A stretch of 64,000 nucleotides of DNA, from positions 10,091,717 to 10,155,716 of the forward strand of contig NC_088305.1 in the NCBI RefSeq assembly GCF_032854445.1, in the 5' to 3' direction. Numbering within the stretch: the first letter of the stretch is position 1; each line of letters begins with the position of its first letter. This stretch comes from Liolophura sinensis. Taxonomy: Eukaryota; Mollusca; Polyplacophora; Chitonida; Chitonidae. Made by a program: the position numbers and the translations under genes. Positions 34,430 through 47,155 of the stretch are shown here, piece by piece. The notes beneath the pieces were generated by a model. That model made no database searches. It saw only the letters and a program-made list of their open reading frames with translations, and was not told where the DNA came from.

Positions 34430-37400
34430 TCAAATTCTTCCGCTCGACTCTAATTTCGTCGACGAAGATTCTCTTTTTTCTGTTGGTTTGAATGCCTTCT
34501 TCAGACGTTGAGTGGTCTGCTTATTAGAAATCTGGATGAGAAAGAGAACAACGCCTATTCCTCCGTTCAGTGCGTCAAACAGATACCAGAACGCCTTAGT
34601 CTTCTCCACGATATTCGCCAAGAATCCGACTACCCATAAGAAACCAAGCATCAACGACATTTTTATGAAGAGAGCGATGTGAGCTGAGTCGCACTGATTG
34701 GAATTCTTCTTGAAATCGGACATTTTCTTCAGAACATAGACAACCCGGGTGAAAAAATAACTGTTGGTGAAGATCACCACAGCTACTGGAGCGACAAAAG
34801 CCAGTCCAAGGTCCACGGGAGCGGCCAGAAAGCAACTTTGAGAGTACCCAAGACTTTCCTGGTTTGAGAGCACGGTTTGCGCCACGACATACGTTGTCAC
34901 TAATATGGCTGGTGTCCCAAACGCGTACAAGGCGTACTTGAGAAGAACGCGGCCTGGGCTGGTTGACCGACTTGTGAAGGGCTGAGTAAAAGCTACGTAC
35001 ATGTGATACGCAGCCACATTTTTCCAGGCGAACACAACCAGCCAGGAATAGTGAGTGATTAGTCCGATGATTTGGCAAGCCCACTTGTTACCAGAAATGA
35101 GGGGGAGAAGAAGGAAGAGGCCTTGAGCGAGAAAAAGTGTTACAACCAGCATGGTGGTGATGAGCCCTGGGACAGTGTTTCGGGATTTGGAGTAAAGACA
35201 CAGGATGAACGTTAGAAATAGAGCAATTACCGACACTCCCATGGAAACCAGTGTCAACCAGTGTCCAATTTCGTCAACGTCTTCGGGTACACCTTGGTGC
35301 ATGTACCAACCCGAAAAATTCACACAAATTCTGATTTTGTTATCAACAACCACGTACTCAAAGACGTTGAAATCCTCGCCTGATGCGATTAGCGTTATCG
35401 TACCTGTGGTGTTATTCACAAAGAACTCGGAGTCCCCCAACTCGATCTGGTTACAACGGGACAACTTGTCAAGAATAATGACTGATGTTTCATTTAAGTA
35501 GCTGTTACACAGCTTTCTTCCATGCGTTTCAGATTCGTAAACGGTATTTCTGGTGAACTTTTCCGAGTCATTCCCCGTATGGACACTGAAGAAGTCTGAC
35601 CTTCCTGGTGCACCATGGACAAACCACGAAGAGTTCAGAGTGTCCAGTAAACCTATCTCAGCCTCATCTTGGCTGATTAAGTTGCCAACAATTACGTTAT
35701 ACTCTAGCCACAAAGGCACGGTCTTGACGGTCGAAATTTGTTCTCTGTTGTTGTATTCATACATAAGAAATTGTTCGCAAAAAGGACGCAGAGTGGACGA
35801 CAAACGCGTCATCTCTTGTTTGAAGGCTTGCAATATTTTGGCCGGGTTGCTGTTGAGCTTTTCGGGAGTGATTTCAAAACGTAACGTGTAGGACACTCCT
35901 TGCGCTGTGCCTAACAGACCGACACAGGAATGGTTTCTGACTGTCCGTCCTTCCGCACACATCAGCTCTCGGCATTTGTTCTGTAATTGTCAAAAGAAGA
36001 TTTATTTATGTTTGACTTTCTTCGCTATTTCAATGACATGAACTCTATATATCGCAAGATTATCCTCAATTAAAAGCAATTGCTCATTAAACTATTATAG
36101 ACATTGAAGTGGTAAAGAGTCAATGTTAACAATCACAACGAAAACATTAATGATTGATTAAAAACACATACATAATGTTCAAGAGGCGTTGAGATTTTGA
36201 TGATACAAAGGTGACTGGACTGTGCCAATTCCCCTGTGTCTGTCACCACTGGCATGCAACAAATCGCCATTTTCGATGTCCCTTATTATTTGGGTTGTGC
36301 TAAATGTATAAAAATGAAGACTAGGCATGCTTTCATCCTGGAAAATGTGCGACGCATTCCCTTTTTAAGGAGTTTATAATTGGGTTTAGGTTGTCATCCT
36401 AGTCCGTTTCAACAGTATGTTGCGGGTATGAGGTTTTGTTAGGATTGCAATATGTTCACGTTAATTTTAAAACAAATGTCGTCCAATTAAAAAAATGTAT
36501 TAAAACAGAACAGTAGTACTCCTTAGCAAAATTGTATCCCAAATGTGAAAAATTGCTGTTTCGCGGACTTTGGGCGTGTCTTTACCAGAAGATATTGTCG
36601 TTGGAATACATACCTTGAAAGTGTCAAAAACATAATTTTCGTGACATTCTTTCTTGCCTGAAGTCGGAGGGGATGGTATGTCCGGGGTAAGGTCAAATAT
36701 TTCCGAGAATGGTACCACATTTTTAACAAGTTCTGTTGGTGTGATGTCTGCATTCGATTGACAAATATACACCAAATCCACTTGGGTCCTGTTGAAGACT
36801 CCATTACACATGGCACAAAATACATTACGGTAGCGCTGGTGGCAGATATAGAGCGGATGAGAGTAAATGCCGCATGCCTCTTGTAACACGGGGTCATACT
36901 CCTGCCATTTTCCGGTGATGTTACACTCACCAATAGGTTCGACTCTCTGACACTTCCTAGTGACAGAGTTGGGCGGAGGAGAAAATGACAAATGATAAGC
37001 GGACCCTTCTTCAACTAACTGTAACAGATCCTCCTTGGATTTTATCGTCTGCAAGCTCAGGCCTTCTGGATAGATCAAGTTTGGTGTCCACATTTGGATC
37101 AGTTCTGAATCTTCGTGACACTTGGCACAGTGACTATTGATATAACTAAGTCGAGACACAGGACTGTACACCGGAGGGCTGCTCACCGCCACTAAGACGT
37201 GATGAGTGCGATCTTCACACTCTTCTATCGTCTTGATGTCGAGGTACTTTTCTGGACAGTGGCTAATAAAGTAGTAAGACTGAGCCTTGAATAAGTCCCA
37301 GCCCTCAGTTCCACTCAGACACTCCAACCTATCCACGCTCTCACCACTGACGGTTCTCTGCAAAGATCCGCCAAGACAACAATCGCCGTAGATATCGCAG

Positions 37401-37750
37401 TGATCGCAAAGACAGGCGTCACAACTGAAAAGGAAACGCTGTTTCATGTTGGACTTGTCGTGTCTTGAGCTGCAAAATGATGATGATCTACCACAAGCCA
37501 AGGATTCCCAGAAAACCAAATTTCCCGTGAAGCTCAAGTTGTGATATTCCCAGGTTTGGGGAAACGCCGTTACAAACTGTTCGGTCGATAAACCGTCGTC
37601 TGCCGAATTATTTTCTTCCGATTCGGATCCTGGACATTGCGCTGAATAATTGCAATTCTTGGATATGGGTTCACCACAAATGAGTGCTTGCTTGAAAGTT
37701 GGTTTGAAAATCACAAACGCTAACATCAGCAGCACAGGTCTGCCAGCCAT
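34430..37750 (-). CDS. Secretin/adhesion/methuselah-like seven-helix receptor B (2 exons)
   Basis: Exon 1 is 37750-36614 and exon 2 is 35980-34430, joined in phase 0 (TTCAAG/GTATGT; AATTACAG/AAC), giving 895 residues. I chose the ATG at 37750, which starts MAGRPVLLMLAFVIFKPTFK, a good signal peptide; the upstream in-frame stretch lacks an ATG. The ectodomain has the same cysteine pattern as receptor A, including CDACLCDHCDIYGDCC (somatomedin-B-like), NSHCAKCHEDSE and RKCQRVEPIGECNITGKW. The seven helices span about residues 621-865, with TM2/TM3 nearly identical to A (ITTMLVVTLFLAQGLFLL). Instead of the long acidic tract it has a short Ser/Glu/Asn-rich linker (GSESEENNSADDGLS). It lies tail-to-tail with receptor A. 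Same exon 2 length and intron phase indicate duplication with inversion. Ligand unknown. Confidence 0.9.
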
Positions 37751-38079
37751 CTCGTCACAACGAGTTACCACCGACTGGATCTCTTTGCTCTCGTACAGAT
37801 TGCATTATAGTATATTTAACTTGTGTGTAATTATCACTTTAACCACCTGTATTATATTCCGTGGTTTTAGATGTCTGCTAATGGTGACAAATATTTAAAC
37901 GCCTGTCACACGCGTGCTCAGCTGTATGGCGTCTGAGCAAATAACATTAACTGTGAGCGATCTGTACCATGATTAGTTCATTAGTTTTATTTAAGGAACC
38001 AGCATGACAAGTTTAAAGATTTAGCCAATCGAAGGACTGTACAGGTATATAGCCAACCAAATATACCAAATGTGGTCCC
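37751..38079 (-). promoter_or_regulatory. 5' flank of receptor gene B with TATA-like element
   Basis: On the minus strand TTAAATATACTATAATGC (about 37804-37821) lies about 60 bp before the chosen ATG, a plausible TATA position. Nothing else is recognised. Confidence 0.3.
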
Positions 38080-38600
38080 AGTTTATGTGACTTTACTCGA
38101 TAAACACTGCTGCTGTTGTTAGGATTGAGAATAAGTTTACTGTTAATGCTAGAACGGAGTATATCGTCTATGCTATTGTTACAGAGCTGAAATTTTTCTC
38201 TATCACGGTTATAAAACTAACGATAGTCTATTTCATAGAATCAAGATGTCTGTGTTATTGTTGCATTGTCCAGAACAGTCTGTGATACTTTTATATAATC
38301 GAGCATACCGTATATGATACTATTACAGAATCGAGGATAGTCTCTCTTACTGTGATAGAATTCAGAAAAATCTCTATTACTGTCACTGTATCGAGCATGG
38401 CCTCTGCTGTTGCTGAAGAATCGATAAGAGCCTTTGCTACTTTTACTATGTCTCCATAAACGTCATAGTAGGGGACATGATCTATTTTAATTTTACACAA
38501 TTGAAAGTACATTCCATTACTCTCACAATATTTATTACTAGTACAGAATCGAGAATAACCTCCATTACTGCTACAGATTAGTTTCTGCTACTGACCCATG
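38080..38600. repeat. Degenerate satellite-like repeat, unit about 40 bp
   Basis: Recurrent loose units of the form CTATTACTGTTACAGAATCGAG followed by (A)TAGTCTCT. At least ten imperfect repetitions can be followed. Divergence is high, so the period varies. Confidence 0.55.
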
Positions 38601-38611
38601 ATCTGCATGTC

Positions 38612-38760
38612 TTGTTTGTTTGTTTGATTGGTGTTTTACGCTGTACTCAAGAATATTTCACTCATACGACGGCGGCCATCATTATGGTGGGTGGAAACCG
38701 GGCATAGCCCGGGGAAAACCCACGATCATCCGCATCTTGCTGACAGACCTCCCCACGTAC
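38612..38760 (-). mobile_element. SINE1 fragment abutting LINE copy 2
   Basis: The reverse complement shows CATAATGATGGCCGCCGTCG, GAATATTTCACT complement, TACAGCGTAAAACACCAATC and the upstream body to CGTACGTGGGGAGGTCTG. The head is replaced by the start of LINE copy 2 at about 38763. Confidence 0.85.
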
Positions 38761-38788
38761 GTAATGACCTGTATAGGACTATATATAC

Positions 38789-40188
38789 TATGTCCTCTTT
38801 AAATATTTCAAAAAATGTTCTCAATATATCTATTAGGTCTTCCTCTGGGACGACTTCGAGTACCGACAAAAAGCGGGAGAAAAGGTTTTGTCGGAATCGT
38901 TTGATAAATGTAACGGGTCGGACAGTTGGCCGGCTTTTATTGTTCTTTCAACTAAGAATGAACAGAAGCCGGCCTCCAAAATCCATCCTTTTCTTTTGCA
39001 AAGGGCTCTCCAGGGTGTAGCTGGAACTTTAAAACACGTGAACAAGCTAAGGTCCGGAGACATTCTCATTGAATGTCTCCGCAAACAACAATCAATCAAT
39101 TTACTATCTTTGAAAAAAATTTCGGACATACCTGTGAACAGCTGTCAGGAAAAAATTCGTGACGGGGATGAAGATATTTTGGAACTTTCGGAAGAGGAAA
39201 TCTGCGAGATTTAAAATCACAGGGTGTTACGAGAGTAAAGCGCTTCACTATGAAGAAATCTGGTAATATCCTGAAATTAAATACATACCTGTTAACCTTT
39301 AATTGTACTTCTACTCCATCATACATCTACATTGGCCCGTACTGGGTCAATGTGGACTTATACATCCCTAACCCAACACGTTGTTTCACGTGCCAGAAAT
39401 TTGGTCATGGCAACGGTCATTGTAAAAATAAACTGGTTTGTTCTTCGATGTGCCAGTGAAGGTCATGATACTTTCGACTGCAGCAACACAGTTAAGTGTT
39501 GCAGTTGCGGTGGAGATAATATGGCCTTCTCTAGATACTGACGAATTTTCCTTAAGGAAAAACAAATAATCACTATAAAAACTAAAAACAATATATCATA
39601 TCAGGAGGCCCGAAAACTAATCTCGCCCCCTAATACTTCACTGCAGACTTCATTTGCCAATACGGTCAAGCGAGTAGCATCTGTTGCTACTCAAACGTCA
39701 CTGACTTGGCCCATTGCAAACCAGAAACCTTGTCCTGTTTCTGTTGAACCTACTGTTCGACCCGCTTTCAATACTTCCTCAACCCAGGCTACCTCAATAC
39801 AAGAAATAAAACCAGCGAATAATAATTACCAACCCGATAACCCTAAACATAACCAATATAAAAACAAAAGTATGTCTGGAAATAAACCTCGATAACCCTA
39901 AACCTAATCAATCTAAAAACAAAAGTACGTCCGGAAATGAAACTCCAGATAATAACAATAATAACGTAATAAACCTAGTGGCCCAACAGAGCGTCCCTCT
40001 TAGGCCACTAGGTCCCCTGTCCAAACTTTTAATAAGTTTGGATCGTCGGAGGACGTTGGTCCTTCAACATCAGATGCGGAGGTGATGGATAGCTCACCCG
40101 CACCGGGGAGATCTTCCAGCCGATCTCCAAGGAAGGGTCATCCGCGGTCCAAGCATAAAGAGAAATCCCCCATACGCCTTCCTCCGTA
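38789..40188 (+). pseudogene. LINE copy 2 ORF1 remnant
   Basis: Starts MSSLNISKNVLNI and includes two cysteine knuckles (CFTCQKFGHGNGHC; GHDTFDC) and a Pro/Asn/Lys-rich C-terminal part with an imperfect internal repeat of about 60 bp (39835-39955). Frameshifts are present near 39215 and 39450. Confidence 0.75.
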
Positions 40189-43040
40189 ATGTCTTCTTTA
40201 GACAAAATTATACAGTAGAATTGTCGGGGTCTTAAGGTAAGTTTTATTGAAATAACACAGCTTGTTCAATCATTAAATCCTATTGCCAGTTGCTGACAAA
40301 GACAATACAACTCTTCAAAATTACTCATTATACAGTACTTCTTCAAATGAAGAAGAGCGAGCTGCAGGCGTCTGTTCTATCTTCGCCAATAACAATATTA
40401 CTCACAGCCCTGTTGCTCTGGATACAGAGCTTGAGGCTGTGGCATAATCACATTATGTTCAGTGTATATTCCCCCCGAACATTTCTTTGTCAGCTTTCGC
40501 AGTTACATAATTTAAAAGAACAGTTGCCAAAACCTTTTATACTCATGGGAGATTTTAATTCCCATAACCCCCTATGGGGCAGTAATAACATAAATGATAA
40601 AGGGAAGATAGTGGAGGACTTCTTATCTAAGGAGGAACTGTGTTATTTCAATGATGGTTCTAATACCTATTTACATCTGGGTAAAAGTGCTTAATGTTCT
40701 ATCGACCTCACTATCACAGATCCATCACTTCTCCCGGATTTTTCTTGGAAGGTGCATGACGATCTTTGTGGTAGTGACCATTCCCCTATAATCCTAGAGC
40801 ATATCTCTTCTAATTCTTTAGAGCGTGTAGCTAGGTGGAAATTCGATAAAGCAGATTGGATGGCATTTGAGATGTTTTGTGAGGCTGATATCACCATCTG
40901 ATATAGCCGAGACAATTTCCAAAAAATCTTCTTCGGAGAATTATACTAAAGAATTCCAACATATTAAAAACCACTAGAAAATTAAATTGCCCTTTTCTTC
41001 TAAGAATTTAGAACATTATAATTGATCTTTTAATATCGAGGAACATAAAACTGCATTAAGAAGGGCCCACGATACTGCTTATGGTCCTGATAACGTATAT
41101 TATAAGTTTCTGAATCATTTACCACCTGAGCCACTGGAGACTCAGTCTCTTGGAATTGCTTAATGACATTTTGATATCTCGTAATTTTCCATCGTCATGG
41201 AGGGAGGCGTGTATTATCCCGGTTCCCAGTAAGGATCATACAGATCCAAATAATTACCATCCCATAGCTCTTACCAGCTGTGTCTATAAGACTATGGAAT
41301 GGATGATAAATAATGGACTTGTTTGGGGTTTTTTTTTGAAACCATTAACCTTTTATCTAATATTAAGTGTGGTTTTCGTCCAGGTTGATCTACTTTAGAT
41401 CACCTTGTTCGATTTGAAACTTTTATTCGTGATGGTTTTATTAATAATGAACATATGGTGTCGATATTTTTCGAACTTGAAAAGGCCTACGACACCACAT
41501 GGAAATATGGTATTTTAAAAGACCTTTATTTATATCTCAATTTTTATCTGATCGTCAGTTTATGAGCAGGAGATGGGTGTGTCCCAGGGCAGTATCCTTT
41601 CACCAACACTTTTTAGCATAAAAATTACCAGTTTGGCTAAACATTAACATCTGGCACTGAGGGTGTTTTGTATGTAGATGGTTTCCTCATATGCTATCGT
41701 GCTAAAAATGTGAATAACATCGAGGAAAACTCCAGCTTTGTCTCATTAAGATCGAGAAATGAGCAGTTGCTAATGGTTTTAGATTTCCTACGTCTAAAAC
41801 CGTCGGTATGAATTTTGTAATAAACGGAATCTTTATTCAGATCCCCCCAGTGGATGTCTCCGGGTGAAAAGAATAGGATCTCTTATTGTGAACAAGTGAA
41901 GACTGATGGAGAAAATAAGTTTTTAGGGGTTATATTTTGACAATAAAATATCTTTGATGCCTCACATAGACATGCTTATTTCCAAATGTACAAATATAAA
42001 TGACATGTCCGACATTCGTATACCATTCGTAGTCCGTAAAGGGCGTTCCAAGTCGATAATCGTAAGATCCATTTGCAAAACAACGTTTAACACTAGCTCC
42101 CAGAGGCAAAGGTATGTAAGTAATTATACAAATAGGAAATAAAGCCGGTAACACACAAGAGAGAAGCGGTCATCAGTTTTCAATGATGCCAGGCCTCCAT
42201 GGCTTCTTCATCAACCTAAATTGATCTTTGATCTACGTAAAGACAACAAAGCAAATACGAATCCTCTGATAATTCAGCAAAGTTTTACTGAAATTAAGGC
42301 TAATTATATGGATTATAGATTTATATATACTAATGGGTCAAAGGATCAGGACAAGGGTGTGGCTGCAGTTATCTTAGATCAGCGAGATACTTCTCTTCGT
42401 CTTCCACCCTCATCTTCAATCTTTTCTGCTATACACCTGGCCAAATCATCTTTCCGCAGTGATATGCAACGACTGGCTTTCTTGCCTTTTGGCAATTGGG
42501 AATAATAAATTTTAAAGTGCGTTGATCCTTGAAATATTAGCCATACATAGAATACAAATTAAAAGCGGCAAAGATATATTATTATGTCGGATACCAAGTC
42601 ATATTGGTAACCATAGAAACGCAGTCGTAGACAAGGAGCCGGAAGAAACCCTTAATAAACCGTTGTCAAAAGTTAAAATCTCATATAATGATTTTAAGCT
42701 TGATATTCCTTAAATATGTTGGTCACCTTGGCAGGGTGAATGGGATCTGTAAGTCCAGGACAAACGGCATGCTATTTCTTCTGTCATTGGCTATAATTCT
42801 TATACTCTTGATATGTTTCGTAGAGATCAAGTTTTAACAAGGTGCCGTATTGGGCAGTCTCGTCTAATACACGGGAGCAGTGTTCTGGAATGTGTGTTGG
42901 ATGTGATACAAAGATTCTACACAGCCAACTCTGTCTTTGACCTATTTAGCAGCGTCTCTGGGGATGCTGTTATTAATTTTTTGAAGGCTGTTGGCCTGTA
43001 TAAGAGAATATGTTTGATATATATATATTTCAGTGTATAA
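40189..43040 (+). pseudogene. LINE copy 2 ORF2 remnant
   Basis: Endonuclease (ILMGDFNSHNPLWGS at about 40540; SDHSP at about 40778), RT (ACIIPVPSKDHTDPNNY at about 41207; VLYVDGFLICYRA at about 41660) and RNase H (YTNGSKDQDKGVAAVILD at about 42328; RIPSHIGNHRNAVVDKEP at about 42590) are recognisable in different frames. RT catalytic Asp residues are lost. Confidence 0.78.
42004..42188. repeat. Captured fragment shared with 18258-18443
   Basis: About 185 bp (CATGTCCGACATTCGTATAC... to TTTTCAATGATGCC) nearly identical to 18258-18443 and foreign to the LINE. It interrupts copy 2 between RT and RNase H. It has a 4-bp insertion (near 42138) relative to the other copy. Confidence 0.88.
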
Positions 43041-43221
43041 AATAAAAGCAATTGTGGTTTTCGACTTTCAACTGACATTTAGTTTTTTTAAATGCTTTAA
43101 ATGTTCGTCTGTTTCCTTTAAGTTTATATTGTTCATTAGATCATGAAAATGATCAGCCATGAAATGACTGAAATATTGCCGAAGTGGCGTTAAGCCATGA
43201 TCATTCATTCATTCATTCGTG

Positions 43222-44570
43222 TCTAGCACCGATTGGGGTGCTGACCAATCAGTTTTATAAGATCAGAACTTATATCATTCTCTGGTGAGGTCTAAATTGG
43301 ACTATGGGTCCATTATTTACGGTTCCGCTAGGAAACAGTACCTTAAAATGTTGGATCCTGTCCATCACCAAGGTTTGAGGCTCAGACTTGGTGCTTTTAG
43401 AGCCTCGCCCGTGGAGAGTTTATACCTTGAGGCAAATGAGCCTTCTTTATACAACCGACATATCAAACTCGGCATTTTATATGCTACAAAGCTTAAAGCT
43501 CATCCAACAAACTCTGCCTAAGACTGTGTTTGTATTCCATCATATATAGATAAATTCAGTAAAAGCCCCAATATGATCCCTTCGTTCGGTCTTCGTATAC
43601 GGGACCATATTGTGGAAGCTAACATCAAGCTAGAGGATATAGCTCCGGTGTCTTTTCCAGAGTCTCCTCCATGGCTATTTCCACAACCCAAATAAATATT
43701 TGATCTACGTCAGCATAAAAAATCAGATACAAATCTTGTTATTATTCAGCAAAGTTTTGCTGAAATTGAGGCTAATTATAGGGATAACAAGTTTATATAC
43801 TGACGGGTGTAAGGACGGGGACAGGGTTGCGGCTGCGGATGTCTTAGAACAGCGGGTCACTTCTCTTCGTCTATCACCTGCACCTTCTATCTTTTCTGCG
43901 GAGGCCAGAGTTACAGTCCCGGCCTTATCATATGTTCCAAAGGGCAGTGATATGCAGCGACTCGCTAATCTGCCTTTTGGCAATTGAGAACAATAAATTT
44001 AAAAATCCATTAATTCTTGAGATAATAGCCAAACATAGAAAACTAATTTAAAGAGGTAAAGATATTATGTTCTGTTGGATACCAAGTCATATTGGCATCC
44101 ATGGAAACACAGTCATGGACAGGGAAGCGAAAGCTGCCCTATATAAACATGTATCTCGAGTTAAACTTCCGTATACTGACATGAAGTCTAATATTCTGTA
44201 ATATATTTGTCGTCTTTGACAGGGTGAAAAGGACTTGCAGGTGCATAATAAACTGCATGCTATTCATTCTGTCATTGGCTACAATTCTTATACTTATCGA
44301 TGTCTCGTCCAGACCAAGTAGCATTAGCGAGGTGTCGTATTGGGCATTCTCGTGTAACTCACAATTTTATTCTTGATGAGGGCTCTGCCCCAGAGTGTGT
44401 TGGATGTGGTGCTCAATACAGCATCAAGCATATCCTGGTTGACTGTATGCTTTGCCCATGTTCGGCAAAGATTCTACACAGATAACTCTGTGATTTGTTT
44501 GACAGCGTCGCTCACGAAAATGTCATACAATATTTGAGGGCCATTGGCCTATATCATAAAATATAAATTT
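43222..44570 (+). mobile_element. LINE copy 3, 5'-truncated (same family)
   Basis: Starts in the RT C-terminal region (TAGCACCGATTGGGGTGCTG), directly after the (CATT)n tail of copy 2. It continues through RNase H (CWIPSHIGIHGN at about 44070) and the C-terminal Cys segment (PECVGCGAQYSIKHILVDC at about 44388) to about 44570. It carries exactly the region that copy 2 lacks. Stops and frameshifts throughout. Confidence 0.82.
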
Positions 44571-44970
44571 TATGAATGTTTATAAATAAAAAGTTATATA
44601 CATGCAAGTTCCAGTCAAAAGATCATGCTTACACATAGCTCATAGGCTACTAGAAGAAAAGAGTTGGTCAATCTAGCTTGGACTCGAGTTGCTATTGCGT
44701 GGGAAATATCAGTTAACTCTGATAACACGTAATTAACCAACAACGAACTATAAAGCATATTATTTTAATAACATAAGCCGAGACGCAAATAATAAATTAT
44801 TACAAATTTTCCTTCAGATAAATATAAAAAAACATCTGGAAATGTCCGCGGAGAATAGATTGACTTCATGACGTTGAAATAAATGTCCGCTTAGGGCCGT
44901 CCCATATAGGCATTTCATATTTATTGGTGCGATGTGACCCCGACTCTATAGCCTCCGTAGTTCACCGATT
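44571..44970. other. Intergenic, nothing recognised
   Basis: AT-rich sequence downstream of the LINE cluster without exon or repeat calls. Confidence 0.35.
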
Positions 44971-45125
44971 CACTTCCTGTGACGTCACGGATGCTGGCTT
45001 ATCGCCATATTAGTCAACTTGGGCCGGGCTTGTCAGAAAAATTTCATTACTTCGAAGAACGACTTTGAAAACCGAAGATATCGGGTTATATTGTGCATTT
45101 TTCGTTTAGATCTCTTGAACGGTAA
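44971..45125 (+). promoter_or_regulatory. Promoter/first-exon-like block (ETS, CRE, splice donor)
   Basis: CACTTCCTG (ETS-type) at 44971 is followed by a perfect CRE TGACGTCA at 44980-44987 and, 135 bp later, a consensus donor AACG/GTAAGT (about 45121). An ATG just after the CRE opens a short frame (MLAYRHISQLGPG...) that stops before the donor. It could be a 5' untranslated exon of a gene downstream, conceivably the integrin gene, but no connecting exon is proven. Confidence 0.3.
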
Positions 45126-47155
45126 GTCAAATTTCAACGCTAGACTTTGTTATGTTTTCCGTAGCGAGTTGAAAATTTGCAGATGTTGAACTCGAAGTAA
45201 CTGTGTGATGGGGATGGGCAAGGGGAAATTCTTTCACGGTGTTGTCCGGTGTATACAACAACAACAACACTGCAGACTCAAGTTGTTTTAGTCACGATGG
45301 TCACTTCTGTGACTCCTCGTGGATATTGTTCTGCATGAAAATGGCAAGTAGGCCTACTTACATCTGCTGCGCTTGTGGTGGAGTTTTGCTTTCCGGTTTA
45401 GCCACTGCAGTCCCATCATAACAACATTGTACACGAGGTACGGACAGCCATATCTGCCCTCATGGAAAACTCTGCAGATATTGGAAATGTTGCAGGTTAG
45501 GTGTTAACTGCAGAAGTTATATCCATTCCTAAAGTATCACTGGATGTAGACCGTTAACATATACAAATGTGGCTATTCGAAATCGCTGCAATTTTTTCCA
45601 CTCTTTTGTCCAGAGTAGCCTTCTGACATGCCTGATAGCAGGTAGCCACAATTTCACTTCACCAATACAGTCTTGAATGGTTGTCCACATTTCGAAAATA
45701 TGTTTTTTTCACATAGACATAACTTCATCCGACTTAACAGATTTCTGTATAAGTGCCAAGTAGGCCCTACAAGGTAAACCCCATTGTTTTTGTGTGTAAT
45801 GGGTATATACTTGCATATCTGCATACGTTACACCTGAGGCTAACTTTGTGCGTGCAACAAAAAGCTATTGATTCAATTTTGTGTTTGTTTCTTTAGTTGC
45901 CCTTTAGTGTATTAACCCAGTTCTGCACACACCTTTCTTGTAAATCGGTACGCCACCAGCCCTTCCCATGACAGCATTTATTGGCTGGCTTGTATTGTGA
46001 GTTAGTGATGGGGTGCTTTTTGGCGAGTAATACTAGTTCAGTGCTCTTATATTAGTTGTGTTATATAGCTCCCCAGAGCGGGTTTTAAGCGATATAAATT
46101 GTATCTCGAGATGGATTTGGGGTGCTGTTTCACAACTAATATATAACTGTGCAGATGCTAATTTTTCTTCACAATACACATGGAGAGGCCATTCATGGGC
46201 TTACACGGGAATCTTCCTGTTCCTTAGGACACCATACAGTACACGATACCAGGCAGAACTAGTCGATGAAAAAAGGTGGGGTGCTACATGTATAACACAA
46301 TATGTCGAAAAGCCTGTGTATTGTCGTATCTGCAATAACTTGCAGATAAGTAAATCTGATTTCAGTGGTGCAGCCACAAGAGTTGTGATACGAAATGATT
46401 TCTAATGTATTGTAGTTGCCAAAGTCGAAAGAAGCGCATTTTTCACAGTTTCCTCAAATAAAAACAATGCCTGCATCACAACTGTGACTGATACCTTTAC
46501 CATTTTCGCATTATTTCCTTTTATGGAAAATTTTCATGTTTTTTTTTTAAGAGATAGTGTTTTAGGCAATGACAAGTGGACATATCAGACTAAAATGAAA
46601 TGACAAATGAACATACCAGACTGAACTCATGGAGGAACAAGAGGAGCATAATATCCTATTACACATTAGATCATTTTCGTATTGTAACACATTTTGACAC
46701 ATTTCGCATTGTAACTCTTGATCTAGCAAGTACTGTAAAACCTTGTCTCATCCATATCTGCGTTAACTCGTGGGCCTCCTAACATGCAGACTGAGCTTAT
46801 GTATTTTCTCTCATATTCGATATTTATATTTTTTGTGTAACATAAAGTGGCTTATCTCAGTTTTTGTGCCATATGTGTACATGTCGCATACGACAGGTAG
46901 ATTTTATGTTTACCTGTCACTCATGAAAACTACCTGACCTGTTGACATTCAGTTATTTCAAACCCACGTGATGTACACGCCACCCCTGCCTAGCAACCCC
47001 TTACCCTGTTTTACAGTCCTGTAGATTCAAATAATTTGAGGCTAGCTAATTCCTTGAACTTTTCTCGTAACTCATTTTCTCTTCATTCAGTTTATTCAAT
47101 TCATTTTATATGTTAAAGTGAAGCTTTGATCAAATGGTCGTCCCTTTCATATATA
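45126..47155. other. Intergenic or intronic, no supported gene
   Basis: Short Cys-containing frame at 45239-45421 and a 115-residue frame at 46058-46405 on the + strand. Neither has a recognised family, good start or splice context. No known repeat. Confidence 0.35.

Larger units (their letters stand above)
38763..43215 (+). mobile_element. Non-LTR retrotransposon copy 2 (I/Nimb-like), dead, rearranged
   Basis: Same family as the element at 413: ORF1 with CCHC knuckles (38789-40188), ORF2 with endonuclease, RT, RNase H and C-terminal segment (40189-43040), and 3' UTR ending GCGTTAAGCCATGATCATTC with (CATT)n at about 43215. Defects include a stop at the EN tryptophan (TGG to TAG near 40218), a roughly 325-bp deletion near 40891, a YVDG instead of YxDD catalytic box (about 41670), and replacement of the RT C-terminal region by a foreign fragment at 42004-42188. 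Confidence 0.88.

Noticed and set aside
41930..42154. Independent minus-strand gene in LINE copy 2
   Set aside because: It is the captured fragment shared with 18258-18443, shifted by a 4-bp insertion; reported as a repeat and finding instead.
46058..46405. 115-residue + strand open frame
   Set aside because: No ATG start, no family resemblance, no supporting splice sites; kept only as a note in the intergenic entry.
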